From Ananas comosus (Eukaryota; Streptophyta; Magnoliopsida; Poales; Bromeliaceae), in assembly GCF_001540865.1 (NCBI RefSeq), contig NC_033623.1, positions 8,214,769 through 8,278,768 of the forward strand: a stretch of DNA of 64,000 bases. Reading direction: 5' to 3'. Made by a program: the position numbers and the translations under genes. The notes below the pieces were generated by a model. It was given only the letters and a program-made list of their open reading frames with translations. It did no database searches and was not told where the DNA came from. Shown in pieces: positions 1 to 12,035 of the stretch. How positions within the stretch are numbered: position 1 is the first letter of the stretch; every line of letters starts with the position of its first letter.

Positions 1-526
1 TTTGCTGATTTCGACCTCTCAGTGAACATTTCGCGATTCCCAAAGATCCGTCAGTCAGATTTCCGATCGGATCGCGCAAGCGCGTTCAACATGACTGGGG
101 CATCGAGGCTTCATCTGATTTGGTCGCCAATTTGCGACGAAGTCAACCCTCATTACATTCCACCATATAACCACATATATATATATATATATATATGTAA
201 ATCCAATCAAACCCCCTTTTCTCAAAAACCATGCATCAGAACCTAAATCTGTCAGTGCCATTGGGTCCAGGATAGTCGAACTGTCGAAAACGAGCTATTG
301 GATTGCTATATTCGGAGTCCAATACGCACCAGAAGCCTTCTCTATTCATTGGCTTCTCCGAAAACCGGAGTTACTATTCACTTTAAGTGATTGTTGCTGG
401 TCGCGTAACTTCTCCATCCTAACTCGTTTTCTCTTGAAATTTGACGAGTGCTTAAGTAATTACATTACACATAAAAACATCGTCAATAGAGGGTTTAATT
501 ATATTATCAAAATCTCGGATATTACA
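1..526 (-). mobile_element. Terminal part of an LTR (TGTAATATCC-type end), cut by the window edge
   Basis: On the minus strand the segment begins TGTAATATCCGAGATTTTG at 526. That is a typical plant LTR start, and it abuts Copia coding sequence at 527 abruptly. The rest runs off the left edge, so length, target duplication and orientation cannot be confirmed. A TA microsatellite lies at about 174-196. The short reading frames here have no recognisable product. Confidence 0.4.
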
Positions 527-1658
527 AAGCCTCTTTCCAAAACGATGCATCTGTAGACGTCATAGCTTGATCATAGGTAGATGGAGTATCTTCTACTAGT
601 AGGACACAAAAATCATCTCCAAAATTTTTCGCTAATCTAGGACGCTTACTTCTCCTAGGTTCAGTCTCTTCTATAGGTTCACTAATTCTAGGCCTGCTAG
701 AACTACCTATAGGCTAAAAGTTTTGGTGAGGCTAAAAGTTTCTACCCTTATTTTTGGGATTCTCTACTAGGTTAGCTTGGGTTGAATGTTCACTGGGCTT
801 CTTATCCTTAGCTCGGTTCGACTCTTCTATCCTAATGGATCTTAAGACATAATTCAGGGATAGCTTTCTCTGATTGTTGTTAAAATCATTTTTATGGTTC
901 GACCAAGAGGGTGGCAACTTATCTATAAGGGCTGCAACTAAAAAACTTTTATCAAGATCTATACCACTAGATCTAAGCTGCTGAACTATATGCTCAAAAT
1001 CATGAAGCTGGTCAGACATGGACTTATTATCTACCAATTTAAATTTAATTAGATCAGACGCTTGGTATCTCTTCTGGGTTGGATCAACTTGACCATACTT
1101 ATTTTCTAAGGATGTCCAAAGTTTTCTAGCTGTCTTAGCACTACAGTAAATGTCATATAATTTGTCAAATAGGGTACAAAGAATTCGGTTTAAACAATGA
1201 TAATTGATCATGTTATGGTGAACGGGAGGTACGGTTGTAGTTGCAGATGTAGTTACAATTTCAGAAGTGGGAGGAGTGGATCCAGTCTAGGCTTGGCTTC
1301 GAGTAAGCGGTCTATTGATCATATTCTGGGTTGCACCTACAGGTGCAGATCCACTGGCATTCTCGGCAGAATCCGAGATAGCAGAACCAGCCCAAGTGTG
1401 GTGAGCCAGAACCTCATTTGGTTCTGCCATCTTTTAAAATTATGACCATCAAAAGTAAACGATTTCGTCGAATCCTCCATAATAAAAAAATAATCTGTTC
1501 ACAAATTAATTCTACTGTTATGTCAAAAAACAGTTTTGAATTTCAGAAAAATAACAGTAAGAAATTTTACGTTTTATTCAGAGAGATCAAGAAATATTTT
1601 AATTCTTATAATAAAAGAAACAGAAAGATTAAATTAAAAAATAATTTCGCTTCTACAT
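527..1658 (-). pseudogene. Internally deleted Ty1/Copia gag-pol remnant
   Basis: Read on the minus strand, 732-1211 encodes a Copia Gag segment ([35 protein letters not shown]) nearly identical to the Gag at 25765-26979. Positions 527-710 match the start of the reverse transcriptase region of that element (its 24530-24710). Protease, zinc knuckle and integrase between them are missing, so a large internal deletion fused gag to the pol linker near 711-731. It belongs with the LTR at 1659-2468 and is truncated on the left by another LTR. It has no coding capacity. Confidence 0.8.
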
Positions 1659-2468
1659 TGTTGGAAAAAATCTTTCTGATCTTTTATTACAATACTCTTT
1701 AAAAACAACTCAAAAATTCAATTTCAACTATAGAAAAATTCCAAAACAAAATTAAACAAAAATATTGTAAAGATAAGGTTTAGATAAGGCCTGTGGATCG
1801 AGGCGTGTAGAGCACTGTCCTAGACGCGAAATTGCCCCTCCAAGTGCGAGTCTTCCCGGCAATTACTTCTAGTGATACAACGACCACGTTCCACCTCGTC
1901 GGCACGCTTCCAAGGTGGTGCAAGACGAACTTAAGAAGTTTTAGATCTAGTAAGAGAAAACTCGACGAAAATTCAGAAAGCAGAAAAAGACGAGAGGGTT
2001 TAGGTATGCTCGGGTTATTTTTTTAGCTCGCGCAAACTCGCCCCATATATATAACCTAGGCGAGAATCTTGCTTCAATACGTCAAATCCGTCTAGAACAA
2101 GATAAGCCTAAGATTATACGGATAAAGATTAGGATTAGGATTAGGATAAAGATAAGGATTAAAATAAAGATAAAACCGACAAAATAAAAATAAAATAAAC
2201 CGGGTGTATGGATTGCGCGCGCCGCTGCTAGCCCGGCGCGGCTCGGCTCGTGCCGTGCATGCGTATGTGTATTTAAACGAGAGCATTACTTTCATTTTCT
2301 TCCAAGCAACTTGCTTGAGAACAAGGGAATATATAAAACAATAAACACCTTTTTGGTTTCCAATATAGGACTAAACATCACACATGAAAATTTTAGTTGG
2401 GCTCCCCAAGCTGCCCATTAACAATTATTGGGCTCTCAAGTGGCCTTAACAAGTTTTAAATCATAACA
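1659..2468 (-). mobile_element. 5' LTR of the deleted Copia remnant
   Basis: It starts TGTTGGAAAAAATC and ends ATAACA. It aligns in order with the LTRs at 18775-19726 and 27341-28220: the block with GCACTGTCCTAGA and GATACAACGACCAC, a CGCGCGCCG block and the final AAGTTTTAAATCA block. It is clearly more diverged than those two are from each other, so it is an older insertion of the same family. Confidence 0.7.
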
Positions 2469-3432
2469 AATCCAATAAAATCCAATAAAAATGACCAAAA
2501 GACTCCTTGCCAACTCAATTCTGCCGCCTGAATACCGATACACAACTTAGGTACCGATACCTCGCAGTACTCAGATAGCAGCCGTGTACCGGTACTGACC
2601 CAATGCAGTACCTGTACCGAGTCCCAGTACCGGTACTCACCAACAGGTATCGGTACGCAACACCAAACTGTACAAACCCGAGAGCACCCATTCATGTAAT
2701 CTCTCTGGGGTACCGGTACTCCTCTCAGGTACTTGTACATAACACTCAAAATCCTGCTTTTGCAGATATCAGTGTCCAAACTCCAACTCTCACAGGTCTG
2801 AGTCCGTTTTTGCGTCTCTGATTCGTCCCGACAATGTACAGATGTGTCGATAAGTCACTGATGCTGTAGTCAGTCAGACAGCTAAACCCTAGAGACACTT
2901 CAGATCTAGCCTCTTTTAGGTCAATTCGAGATATTGAATTCAATATCTATATGTCGAATTGATTTAAGTTTTGCTTAGAGATTTTCTCTGATTCTTCAAC
3001 GACTTTCTAAGCAAAGGATCACCATAGAAACATGAATCTACTCTTCATGTGTGGCGTCGTTGATTCGGCGTGATCAAGGCAGTTCGTGGATTCGGATCGT
3101 GGGTGCTTGAGAATTCGAGTGGCGTCCGTGGATTCGGACGTGGCTGTGACGTTTGTGGATATATTCGATCGTAGGGCGTGGACAACCTGGTGACGTGTGC
3201 GAGATCCATAAGTTGTTAAGAGAGGTTGAGTGCGTGGAGTCGATAATCACCTTATAATCTTTTCTCTTAATAAATTATTTTTTCGCGTGTTGGTCTCGTG
3301 GGCTTATTTCTGAATTAGAGTTTTTTCACGTAAATCTCGATGTGCTATTTTATTTTTCGCATTTATTTTTATTATATTGAGATTTATATTTTTCGGCTAT
3401 ACAGTTATTCACTCCCTTCTAGGGGTGTGATA
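2469..3432. repeat. Repeat-like spacer with clustered GTACCGGTAC palindromes
   Basis: No gene is visible. Positions 2532-2738 hold about a dozen variants of the palindrome GTACCGGTAC. The segment ends near 3432 in TTCACTCCCTTCTAGGGG, which resembles the polypyrimidine end of some plant Copia LTRs. It may be a decayed LTR, but no partner or target duplication was found. Confidence 0.3.
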
Positions 3433-3947
3433 ATATCTAGATACATTCTAAAATTTTCATAAGCTACAAAATTCATAGCCCAACCACGAAAGAGCCAAGG
3501 CTTGATGATTGCATGCGTCTTAGACGTCGGAACTCTTTGTGCCGAGCTGTGAAATTAACATTCTTCACATCCTCTAACATATTTTATATAATTTTCGTAC
3601 ATGGTCGGCCAATAATATCCTTAAGGGGCGGGATAATAGTTTCTTTTTTTTTTTTTTTTTTTTTTTTTTTGGTGTGTTCGAGTATAAGTGGGTTTACCAA
3701 AAGGGTTTAAGTATGGCAGAGGTGGGGACTCCAACTGAGTCGCTGCACACAAGTGAATGCGAACTTGGTACGATCAACATTTGAATACATGGAGACCCTG
3801 CAACGTTCCTATTTTTAATTACAGGGTACAATAAATGGTGACAGTTGTGTGCACACAAACCCCATTTACTGCCTCACCCATCGCCTTTTATTTTAGCCGC
3901 TTCACCTCCACAACATTCCCACCTCTCACCCTCTCTTCTCTTACCCC
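3433..3947. other. Spacer upstream of the Ole e 1 gene
   Basis: There is no convincing coding sequence. A run of 27 T residues lies at 3644-3670. The last part (3880-3947) is pyrimidine-rich, as expected for a plant core promoter or 5' leader. Confidence 0.4.
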
Positions 3948-3954
3948 TATATAT
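3948..3954 (+). promoter_or_regulatory. Probable TATA box of the Ole e 1 family gene
   Basis: CCCCTATATATG lies about 180 bp upstream of the ATG at 4132, which would give a leader of roughly 150 nt. The assignment rests on sequence and position only. Confidence 0.45.
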
Positions 3955-4131
3955 GAATATATTATACAAACAAACAAAATTAAACTAAATAAATAAACAG
4001 AAAATTAAACCAACAGATAAAAACCCTCCACCCTCCTCCCTTCTCCATCTCCTATCCCCATCACCCACTTACTCCACTTAACCCTTCACTTTTGTTTCGT
4101 CTAAAAGTTTTCACTTTAGCTACTCCATCTC

Positions 4132-5369
4132 ATGGAGCACTTAATGATACTTAGGGTTTTGCTCTTGGTGTTGGGAGTTGCCATTGGAGGGAGTGTAACG
4201 CTTGCTAGGGCCGATACAATGGTGACCGGCACGGTATTTTGCGACCAGTGCAAAGATGGGCAACGTAGCATCTTCGATTATCCCCTCTCCGGTACATGAT
4301 TTCACCCTATTTCTCTCGTGTACGCAAGCCAATAGTTTTCATGTGTAAATGTTGTTGAAATTAATTATTTCTGAAACAGTTTGTATTAAACTAGTCTTTT
4401 CGATAATATAATACCTTTTTTTAAATAATATAGCATGAAGTCAGTCTCAAGTCTTTTGTTCACTCATGATTTTATGAGTATAAAAATGTGGCGGGTGCGG
4501 AGGGATGCATTACATGTAATGGATAGTTAATATCTAAAATTGTCCCTTCGGAGAAAGTCTCTGATATATATATATTTTTTCCAAGGCAATCACAACGACA
4601 TTTTATTAATTTATGCTTAACTACAGGTAAAAATGTCATATACATTGTCAATATTAGTAACAGTTCATAGTAACTTTTTTTTTTTTTTTTTTTACCGTCA
4701 GTTTTTAACGCAAGTGGTAAAGAATTTGGTGATTAGTACATATTTCTAGCTAAGTTTATTTTTTTNGGTAGGTATGCTATCTTTCTCTCTCAAAAAAAAA
4801 ATAAAAAAAAAAAATCTCGACCTCGATCATTTTTCTTTACCTACTATGGTATGATTCACATGTGCTCTATACATGCACATGAAAAAAAGTGTTAAGATTA
4901 TTCTTGTACGATGACAGGTAGATTGGTCTTTTGGATAACAAATAGAGCAATGTTACCTACCATGCGCGCCTAGCGTAGTTGGCTAAGTTTTTGATAACTA
5001 GCATTCAAGATCCGAAGATGAAAATCTAGTTGTTTCATATTTCTAATTAAGTTATTTTTATAAAAAATAAAAAATTAAAACTGGTAGCTTGAAAAATATA
5101 ATTATTTTACATTTCAGCTGTACTTTTTTCTAAAAAAAATAATTGAAACAAATAATTTGAAAAAAAAAATTAAACAAAGCATGCTTACTCCTTTCTCTTT
5201 CTCTCAAAAGAAAAGAAAACAAGCAATACATGCTAACCCTGTAATTATTTTTTGGTTGTAATCCTAGAATTCTATAATTCAAAATTTTACTTTTTCTCTA
5301 CTATATTATCCCCAACCTTTTCTTTATTATTAAAATTAAATTTGTGCTATTAACAGCATAGTAGCCTAG

Positions 5370-5425
<56 letters not shown>

Positions 5426-8400
5426 CACTACAATAGAATTAGGTTATAGTGACACATGTTTGGAATACTTTTGAGTAAGTGTCCTATTTATGCTAAAATT
5501 TAAAAACACATCTACTAATGCCTAAATATAAAGCCCAATCCAACCAAAAATAAAAGATTACTCTACTCAACCCACCACACCTAGTCCATTTGGCCCGATT
5601 ACAAACAGAAAAGAAAAAAAAAAAGAAAAATCAATTAGCATCTTTTCTTCTCTTTTTACTCAATCCACTGAAATTCTAGATGAAGAACCTTTACTGTCGT
5701 CCTTCTCCTCCACCGCAGTCAATGAGATAGAGTTTCGGCTGTTAGTAAATACTTAAATAAGTGTTGGTAAATTAGTAGCACTCTTTTAGGTTATAGTGAC
5801 ACTCTTTAACTGTCACTATATACTTAGCGACCCCACATATAGCAACACTTTTTAAAAGTGTCGGTAATTTTAGCTAACAGCACTTTTTTGACATGTACCT
5901 ACATTTAAAAGTGTCGCTATAGACCGTTTTTGTTGTAGTGTATAGAGTCTGGCTGCTATGCTATCGATAGTAGCAAGCACTTGGTATTAACCTTTTTGAT
6001 TATTTTTACCTGTTAGATTATACTATTCAACCAACCGCCCACTCAACTCTAGGGGATCCTCATCATCTTTACCGTATATTTTTCAATCCAAGGGCTAAAA
6101 AGCTAATAGCACCAATAACTTAGTGCTATTGATAGTATTTCAGCCTAGTTATATATATATATTTATTTATTTATTTATTTGTGGTTTAAACATTAATTTG
6201 TGCACGTACATCTACAGGCGCGACGGTGGCAGTGGAGTGCGGCAGCGGCGGGGCGGTGTTGAAGGAGGACACGACCAACTGGCTGGGATTCTACACGGTG
6301 CGGGTGGACGGCAGCCAAGACCTGAGCGCGTGCACGGCGCGCGTCGTCGCGGCGCCCAGCAGCTGCGGCGCGGCAGCGGGGCCCCCGCGGCCTCTGGCGC
6401 TGATGTTCCGGATGCTGGGGATGGCGTTGTACGCGGCCGAGGAGCCGCTGCTGTCGGAGCCGCGGGAGCCCGTCGGATTCTGCCCCCCCGGCGCAGGCGG
6501 AGGCGGAGGCGAAGGCGGAGGCGGCCACGGGCGATCGGGCGGTGCACCGCCATCGTCGTTTCGGCCTCCGCCGCCATCGCCAGCGGCTGTTCCGGTGGTG
6601 CCGTCGCCTCCGCCGCCCCTCGCGAGCCCACCGCCGGCGCCCGTGTCGCGCCCTCCGCCGGCGCGCCAAGTGGAGGCCTCCGCTTGCTCCTACGAGTACG
6701 CATTTTTTGCCCGATGATTACTTTGCTCTAGATTTTAGTAGGAGGCAACACTTTTTACCGAGTAAAAATGTATGGAGATCCCACTCACCATTCTCAAATG
6801 GTATTCACCACTTTAATTTAACTAATTATATATACCGGTGCGTCTCAAAAGTGGGTATATATTTTATAGGGTAATATATTCATCCTGAGGGATTAGGGAA
6901 GCAAATTAAGTTTAATTCTACATTCTTTGCGTAGGATTCGCTATGCGCGGAATTACATATCACCTTGCCGTTGATTTTTCTGGACGTGTTGTCTCGTATA
7001 TATAGATGGCACGAATATTCCTCGCGCTAAAATTCAGCGTCGGGGTCGCAGGATCCTGCGCGCAGCGAATCCTATTCACATAATTGCACACCATTCAAAC
7101 TCCATCCAAATGCCAATTTCTTCACCAAAGTCTTTTTAATTTTTTTCACATTAAAATTTGAAAATTATAAATATGTTTAAATTATTCGATGAATGAGTGT
7201 AAGATTTATATTCCATTTGGGTGTACAACTTTAACTTTTTTTTATTGATACTTTTTAAATTTTTAATTTTTCTTTATTTTGGTTTTTATAGTTAGTTACA
7301 ACATTATTATTAGCTATTAATTATTCATATTTACAACTAAAGTAAACAATCTTGATAGATTCTTTTCCTTCGGCAGCAAGAGTCCTTTTTTTACTTAAAG
7401 TTTAGTCATCAATAAGGAGATCAGATCTAACATATATAAAATATCCAAGATAAAAGTAAAAATTACTGAAATCATCATAAATTTACAAAATTCACTCTAT
7501 ACATATTGGTAATAATAATAAATAAATAAAGTAATATACTCTAATAAAATATATTACTGTTTAAATTAAATATTTTAATATCATTGTTGATGATACGATA
7601 AATATCTTATTATCACCAAACTTATTTTACAATCAAATGTGTACATACGTGGTATTCTGATCTAATTTAACAAAGGGAGATTTTTGGTGAAAACTTTAAA
7701 ATTGCTTCTGAATAAAATAAAAAAAAATACTTATATCGGCGTTTAATTGGGAGTATCGAAAGAGAGAAGTTTGATTTTTATTCTTTTGTTTAACTTGATA
7801 TTCATAATTTGATAGGATAATATATTTTACCTAAATTCTATTTATTTTATCTAAAAAAATAATTTAAATGCCGAATATAGTATCTCATTCTAGACATTTG
7901 CACTCATCATCTATGAAATGTATATATAATCTTCGCAAGTAAATTATGGAGATTTAGGCTATGTTTGGATGTATAAATAATTTGTTTGTTATTCTCCATA
8001 ATTTATTTGAGAAGTTTGTATATTTGCTAGATGCACGAGAAGTACGTGTCATTAAATTCTAGAATTAGATACTATATTCGACCTTTAAGACTTTCTTCTT
8101 TTTTTTTTTCTGATAAGATAAATCAACTTGCATATGAGATATGTTATCATAGAAAATTATGTATATCAAGATTTTTCAAGTAAAAATCAAACTCATTTCT
8201 TACAATCACACTAGAAAAACCTTTATACTTAATAAATTATTTTTGGACAACTTATTCCGACTTTCAAACATGATCTTATTGAATAAGATATTCATGTATT
8301 CAAACAGATCTACAGGGATAACTATTGAAAGGACAGTGACTAAATTGACCACCATAGGTTGGGACCTTCAATATAGGAAGGCCCTGATTCAATATAGGAA

Positions 8401-8995
8401 GGCCCTGATTATACAAGTTTATTATGCTTTCATGCATGTACTTCGATATTTTCCATTTCTCTCCACCAAATGTGATTGAGTGAAGTAACTTCTCCGTGTA
8501 ATATGCCCCCACAATGATAAAAGATGCCTCTAAATAGATATTTAACCCTTCCATTGTTGATAAGTTTATTAACCGTGCATCTAAAATAACACTAAATCTT
8601 TGTAATGAATACTGCATCTATCTTTTGCTAGTAAATGGATCACGCCAGACTACATGTGCTACTGGAAGGTGGTGAGCCCCGGAACGAGTGTCGCGCTCGC
8701 GTTCGGGCCTGTCGCGGCCGCGAGATACGGCATGGACATGACACTGTGGCAGGGGCTACAAGGGAGGGGAGATGTCTACAGGACTTTGCTGAGAGAAGCC
8801 ACAACTTCGCTTCTGAATTCCTACAACAGTTTAGGTTTCTTCTATCCGACACTGAGCGTGATCGAGCTCACAAACCTCGCACTGCTCGGCTCACCACAGC
8901 AGGCTCTGATGACGGCTTTGCGGTTTCGAAGGGCAAATGCAGGTGTTGCTGGACGTGGGACTAACGCTACCTGCAACTTTACTCCGTGCTCTTAG
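4132..8995 (+). CDS. Secreted Pollen Ole e 1/extensin family protein, three exons, 333 aa
   Basis: Exons are 4132-4291, 6218-6695 and 8632-8995; both introns are GT-AG and the reading phase agrees at each junction. Residues 1-27 are a signal peptide ending LARA. The Ole e 1-type domain follows, with VTGTVFCDQCKDG at about 31-43 and FYTVRVDG at about 78-85. A glycine/proline-rich extensin-like linker spans about 144-202. The conserved cysteine-bearing C-terminal module is CSYD-KW at the second junction, then CYWKVV, DMTLWQGLQG, TLLREATTSLLNSYNS, LALLGSPQQAL and a final CNFTPC. Family members are secreted cell-wall proteins. The Ole e 1/proline-rich/C-terminal layout recalls the stomatal cuticle protein FOCL1, but I cannot verify orthology. 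Introns of 1926 and 1936 bp are full of SINE and MITE insertions. Exon 2 is very GC-rich. All exons are open, so the gene looks intact. Confidence 0.88.
4706..4814 (+). mobile_element. tRNA-derived SINE in intron 1
   Basis: It has the family head GCAAGTGGTAAAG, a shortened middle, then TAAGTTTATTT, the tail GGTAGGTATGCTATC followed by TTTCTCTCTC and an A-rich end. It matches the SINEs at 10290-10434 and 29424-29575. The B-box segment is missing, so this copy is internally deleted. One N falls inside it at 4766. No target duplication is evident. Confidence 0.7.
4963..5080 (+). mobile_element. Degenerate SINE of the same family in intron 1
   Basis: GCGCCTAGCGTAGTTGGCTA, a B-box-like GATCCGAAGATGAAAATC, then TAGTTGTTTCATATTTCTAA and an A-rich tail follow the family order. 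The GGTAGC hairpin tail is absent. It is 150 bp downstream of the previous SINE in the same orientation. Confidence 0.5.
5373..5424. repeat. (TA)n microsatellite
   Basis: About 26 uninterrupted TA units sit in intron 1, directly next to the CACTA-type element. The sequence just upstream (5344-5372) resembles one end of the MITE at 5944-6153. Confidence 0.95.
5426..5940. mobile_element. Non-autonomous CACTA-type element (515 bp) in intron 1
   Basis: The left end is CACTACAATAGAA and the right end is the inverse complement of CACTACAACAAAA. Imperfect inverted repeats continue inward (GGTTATAGTGACAC on the left, GTGTCGCTATAGACC on the right). Subterminal copies of TTATAGTGACAC recur inside. CACTACAA termini are typical of the En/Spm superfamily. 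There is no transposase. A 3-bp ATA duplication is possible, but the TA-rich flanks make it uncertain. Confidence 0.75.
5944..6153. mobile_element. Small MITE next to exon 2, flanked by TA tracts
   Basis: The left arm GGCTGCTATGCTATCGATAG and the inverse of the right arm (AGGCTGAAATACTATCAATAG) are imperfect inverted repeats. TA repeats flank the element. It resembles the microsatellite-embedded MITEs at 36.2-38.6 kb. It ends only about 65 bp before the exon 2 acceptor. Confidence 0.55.
6932..7074. mobile_element. 143-bp foldback MITE in intron 2
   Basis: TAGGATTCGCTATGCGCGGA at the left is an imperfect inverted match to the last 21 bases at 7054-7074. Both arms begin or end with TA, which would fit a TA target. 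The rest of intron 2 (7075-8631) is AT-rich with nothing recognisable. Confidence 0.55.
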
Positions 8996-10289
8996 ATGCA
9001 TACATATATTTTAATTTACTAGTCCTTGTCAATCGGTGTCGTTGGCCTTGGTTATTGGTAGCATATAAAAACTGCTACAATTGGTGTTGCATGTATTGGC
9101 GATGATGGTGATATTCTTATATATGTGTGAGATTTTCTCATAGTTAATGTGATATAGCAAAGATATGTATTAAAATGGAGGTAGAGAGTGCTAGTTGTTT
9201 GATTGTGTTTATGTATTACTACTAGCTATATCCAATCTTCTTCTACTGCTGTTTTCTTTTTATTTTAGCTAACATTATGTTACGGACTTAGTGATTTTAC
9301 TTGCAAAAATTCGTGCGGCGTCCGTCTTCTTACTCAAAGATGAGCAAGGCTGTCTTGATCTTACTAGTCGGGACCTACTCACTCTCGGAAACTAAGTGCA
9401 AGAAAGACAGATGAGAGAGAGAGAGAGATTGAGATTCTGCGAAAAACAGTAGTACTCTATTACTTAGAAATAGAAATACATTCTCCCTTGTCTACAACTC
9501 TACATTAGCCTTAGCTATTTTTCTATTTATAATCCTTCAGGATATAAAGAAAAACTGTTTATATTAATATAACTAAACCCAACGGTTACTCATGACTTTT
9601 GGGTTTTCCACAGTACTGTTTCTTGAGGCTTGAACTCTAGCAGTTTTGGAATGCTTCAACTCTCACAGAAGCTGCTGAATTGGTCCCCCTTGGCTGCCCA
9701 TTCAGGAAAGTTGGGCCAGGGGCTTGGGCCAAGCTACAAAATTTCTAGATCCTGTACAATAATCTATTGTTTTGTATATGAATATATTGAACTGTTTATT
9801 ACGTGTTCATGATTTATCACTGTTATCAATATTAGTTTCATATTGCATACAAATTAAATTCCTATGCTATATATAATGTGAGGAATTTCTCCATCTAATT
9901 GCTGAAAGCTTTTGAGTTAGACTTGAACCCAGTCAGATTTGTACGACATGCTAATAGTAGGCTAACAAGTCCTGGCACGTATCAAAGAGGCGTATTAAGA
10001 ATATTAGTTTTATATTTGATACAAATTAGAATCCTAAATTGTATGTTATGTGAGGATTTCTCGACCTAATAATAGTTCGCGCTTCTGCCGCATTAGGCCA
10101 CAACCCATTTACAGTCATCATTAATGTCTTACTAGGTTGCAAATTTGTGACCGATTCTCTCGTTTGAAATTCATATAAATTCAAATGGCTATCTTATGAT
10201 ATTGTTTTTATTTCACTATAAAGACATGCCGTTGAATAAAATAGTAAGATGATACAATTTACAAATTATAGGGTGTGTAGTAGAATGTT
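8996..10289. other. Spacer 3' of the Ole e 1 gene, with a diverged direct repeat
   Basis: No gene is seen. A roughly 75-bp direct repeat (ATATTAGTTT...GATACAAATTAG...) occurs at about 9829-9906 and again at 10001-10077 with many differences. A short GA microsatellite lies near 9411-9428. The part at 9280-9740 has LTR-like character but no supported ends. Confidence 0.35.
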
Positions 10290-10434
10290 TTTTTTTTTTT
10301 TTTGAGAGAGATAGATAGCACGCTACCCGCTTTGTTTATTTCATTAAGAAATAAACTTAGCTGGAAATGTGAATCAACTAGGATTCGAAATTAGGTCTCG
10401 GGTACCAACCACCAAACCCTTTGGGACCGTCGGT
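10290..10434 (-). mobile_element. tRNA-derived SINE with 17-bp target duplication
   Basis: On the minus strand it has an A/B-box-type head (GGTTGGTACCCGAGACC, then AATTTCGAATCCTAGTTG), ending GGGTAGCGTGCTATC and TCTCTCTC with a poly-A tail (T run in the plus strand). The duplication GTGTGTAGTAGAATGTT is perfect at 10273-10289 and 10435-10451. The family definition is strong because other copies lie at 4706, 29424 and 33220. Confidence 0.85.
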
Positions 10435-10451
10435 GTGTGTAGTAGAATGTT

Positions 10452-11826
10452 AAACTTTATAAACCCTCGGGTGTTCAAAAGAGCATATTGCTAGTTTACA
10501 ATTTGCACTTTACTATCATTAGTTTGTAAACTGTATCATAATATTACCTTATTAGCAGCAAACTTTTATGGCAAAATGAGAAAAATAAACTGCAAAGAAA
10601 TGAAGAATACCTGTCAAAGCAAAGAATGTTAAAAGTCAAATTATGCTAATCCACAAGGAGTAATTGAAGTTCTCCCACTAATCTATCAACAGCTTTAGTT
10701 AGCAGTGACAATTTACAGGCACAATTCCTATTGATAACACTGCAATATTTATTACTCTTCAATTGGTTTTTTCATTTCTCCTCCTACGAGTTTTCTTTGC
10801 ATTAACAACACGTTCAGTCTTTAAAGTTTGGGTCACGTACTACTTTAGTCTCATACTGTCATAAAACATTTGTAGTGTAGGAAAGTATAATAATCAAGGT
10901 GCTCTGACTGTGAAACCAAAGGAAGATAGCATCCAACATCAATATATATCCTGGAGCATCGATCGAATGGTATTTTGCAATACACTAGAGCATCTTATGG
11001 GTTTAACTGTATCTCAATTGCATTTAACAAGTTTATAAATGACATGATCAAGGATCTTCGCTAAGAAATGACTCGCGTGAGAAATGCGACTTTGTTAAAT
11101 AGGCATATTTAGGACTTTTTCGTTGATTAAATATTAACATGTCCATAATGTAGAAGTAATATAGAAATATTGTGATTGATGATGCACTAAAACTTAATAT
11201 GCTATATCACTTTTGCATCAATGATATATACATCTACATTTAATCAACGATTATTGCATTGTGGGACTAGATTGCAATAATTTTAATTTGAGTAAGAAAT
11301 TATAACTAATTAAAGTTTGAGGATAAAAGTGTTACCTATATAACTCATAGTTTGAGGACCAAACGTGCAATTTACCCTTTTAGAATTGAGATGGTTTTGC
11401 TGTGATTATGGTTTGGTGAAGTTCGGGATTGAACCATAGTTTTTGGTCATTGTATAATCGATTGACAGTAACCCCACAGTCAATCGACATGGTGCTTGAT
11501 AGAAGTTATAGCTTCCGTCTCCCAAACTTTTGGTTTCTTTTGTAGTGCCTTTTGGTAGCCTCATTGATAGTTATGGTGATTCTTTATTATTGATTTAGTT
11601 GTACTTTTTTTTTTCCCCTCTAGTCTTGATCGAGAATATTCCTCCTTGCGTACCTTTCACTTTTATTGACATTACTAAGTAGGAACTCTCTTTCTAAGTT
11701 ACGCCTCTAAATGAGAAAATAACCATCCATGCTAAAATATTGTGATTTTCATATCATTGTTTATCGAATTATATGTAACTTTTTAATCTGATAAATTATA
11801 CTTCACTTTATAAATATATATAATTG
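10452..11826. other. AT-rich spacer, nothing recognised
   Basis: There is no reading frame with family features and no structured repeat. The last ten bases (TATAATTGTT, 11819-11828, overlapping the T run) are one copy of the LINE target duplication. Confidence 0.4.
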
Positions 11827-12035
11827 TTTTTTTTTTTGAGAAAAAGGTAGCGAGCTACCTGCTTCATTCATAAAGCAAGATGAATTAAGCATACAGGGGT
11901 GGAGGCAGCTGAGGCCTCCGAGTTCGAAAAATGAAGTACAGAAAAAGATTAAAGTAAAAGTATAAAGTAAAAAAAACTAAAAAAAGAAATAAAAGAAGAG
12001 AGAGAGCAAGAGATGGGAAGGGGGGAGGGGCTAGC

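Noticed and set aside
6193..6703. Antisense frames of about 160 codons opposite exon 2 of the Ole e 1 gene
   Set aside because: Arg/Ala/Pro-rich shadows of a GC-rich exon; no start context, no family features, while the sense strand has clear splice phase and domain motifs.
9280..9740. Possible solo LTR
   Set aside because: It has LTR-like composition but no TG...CA ends with matching flanking duplication and no second copy in the window.
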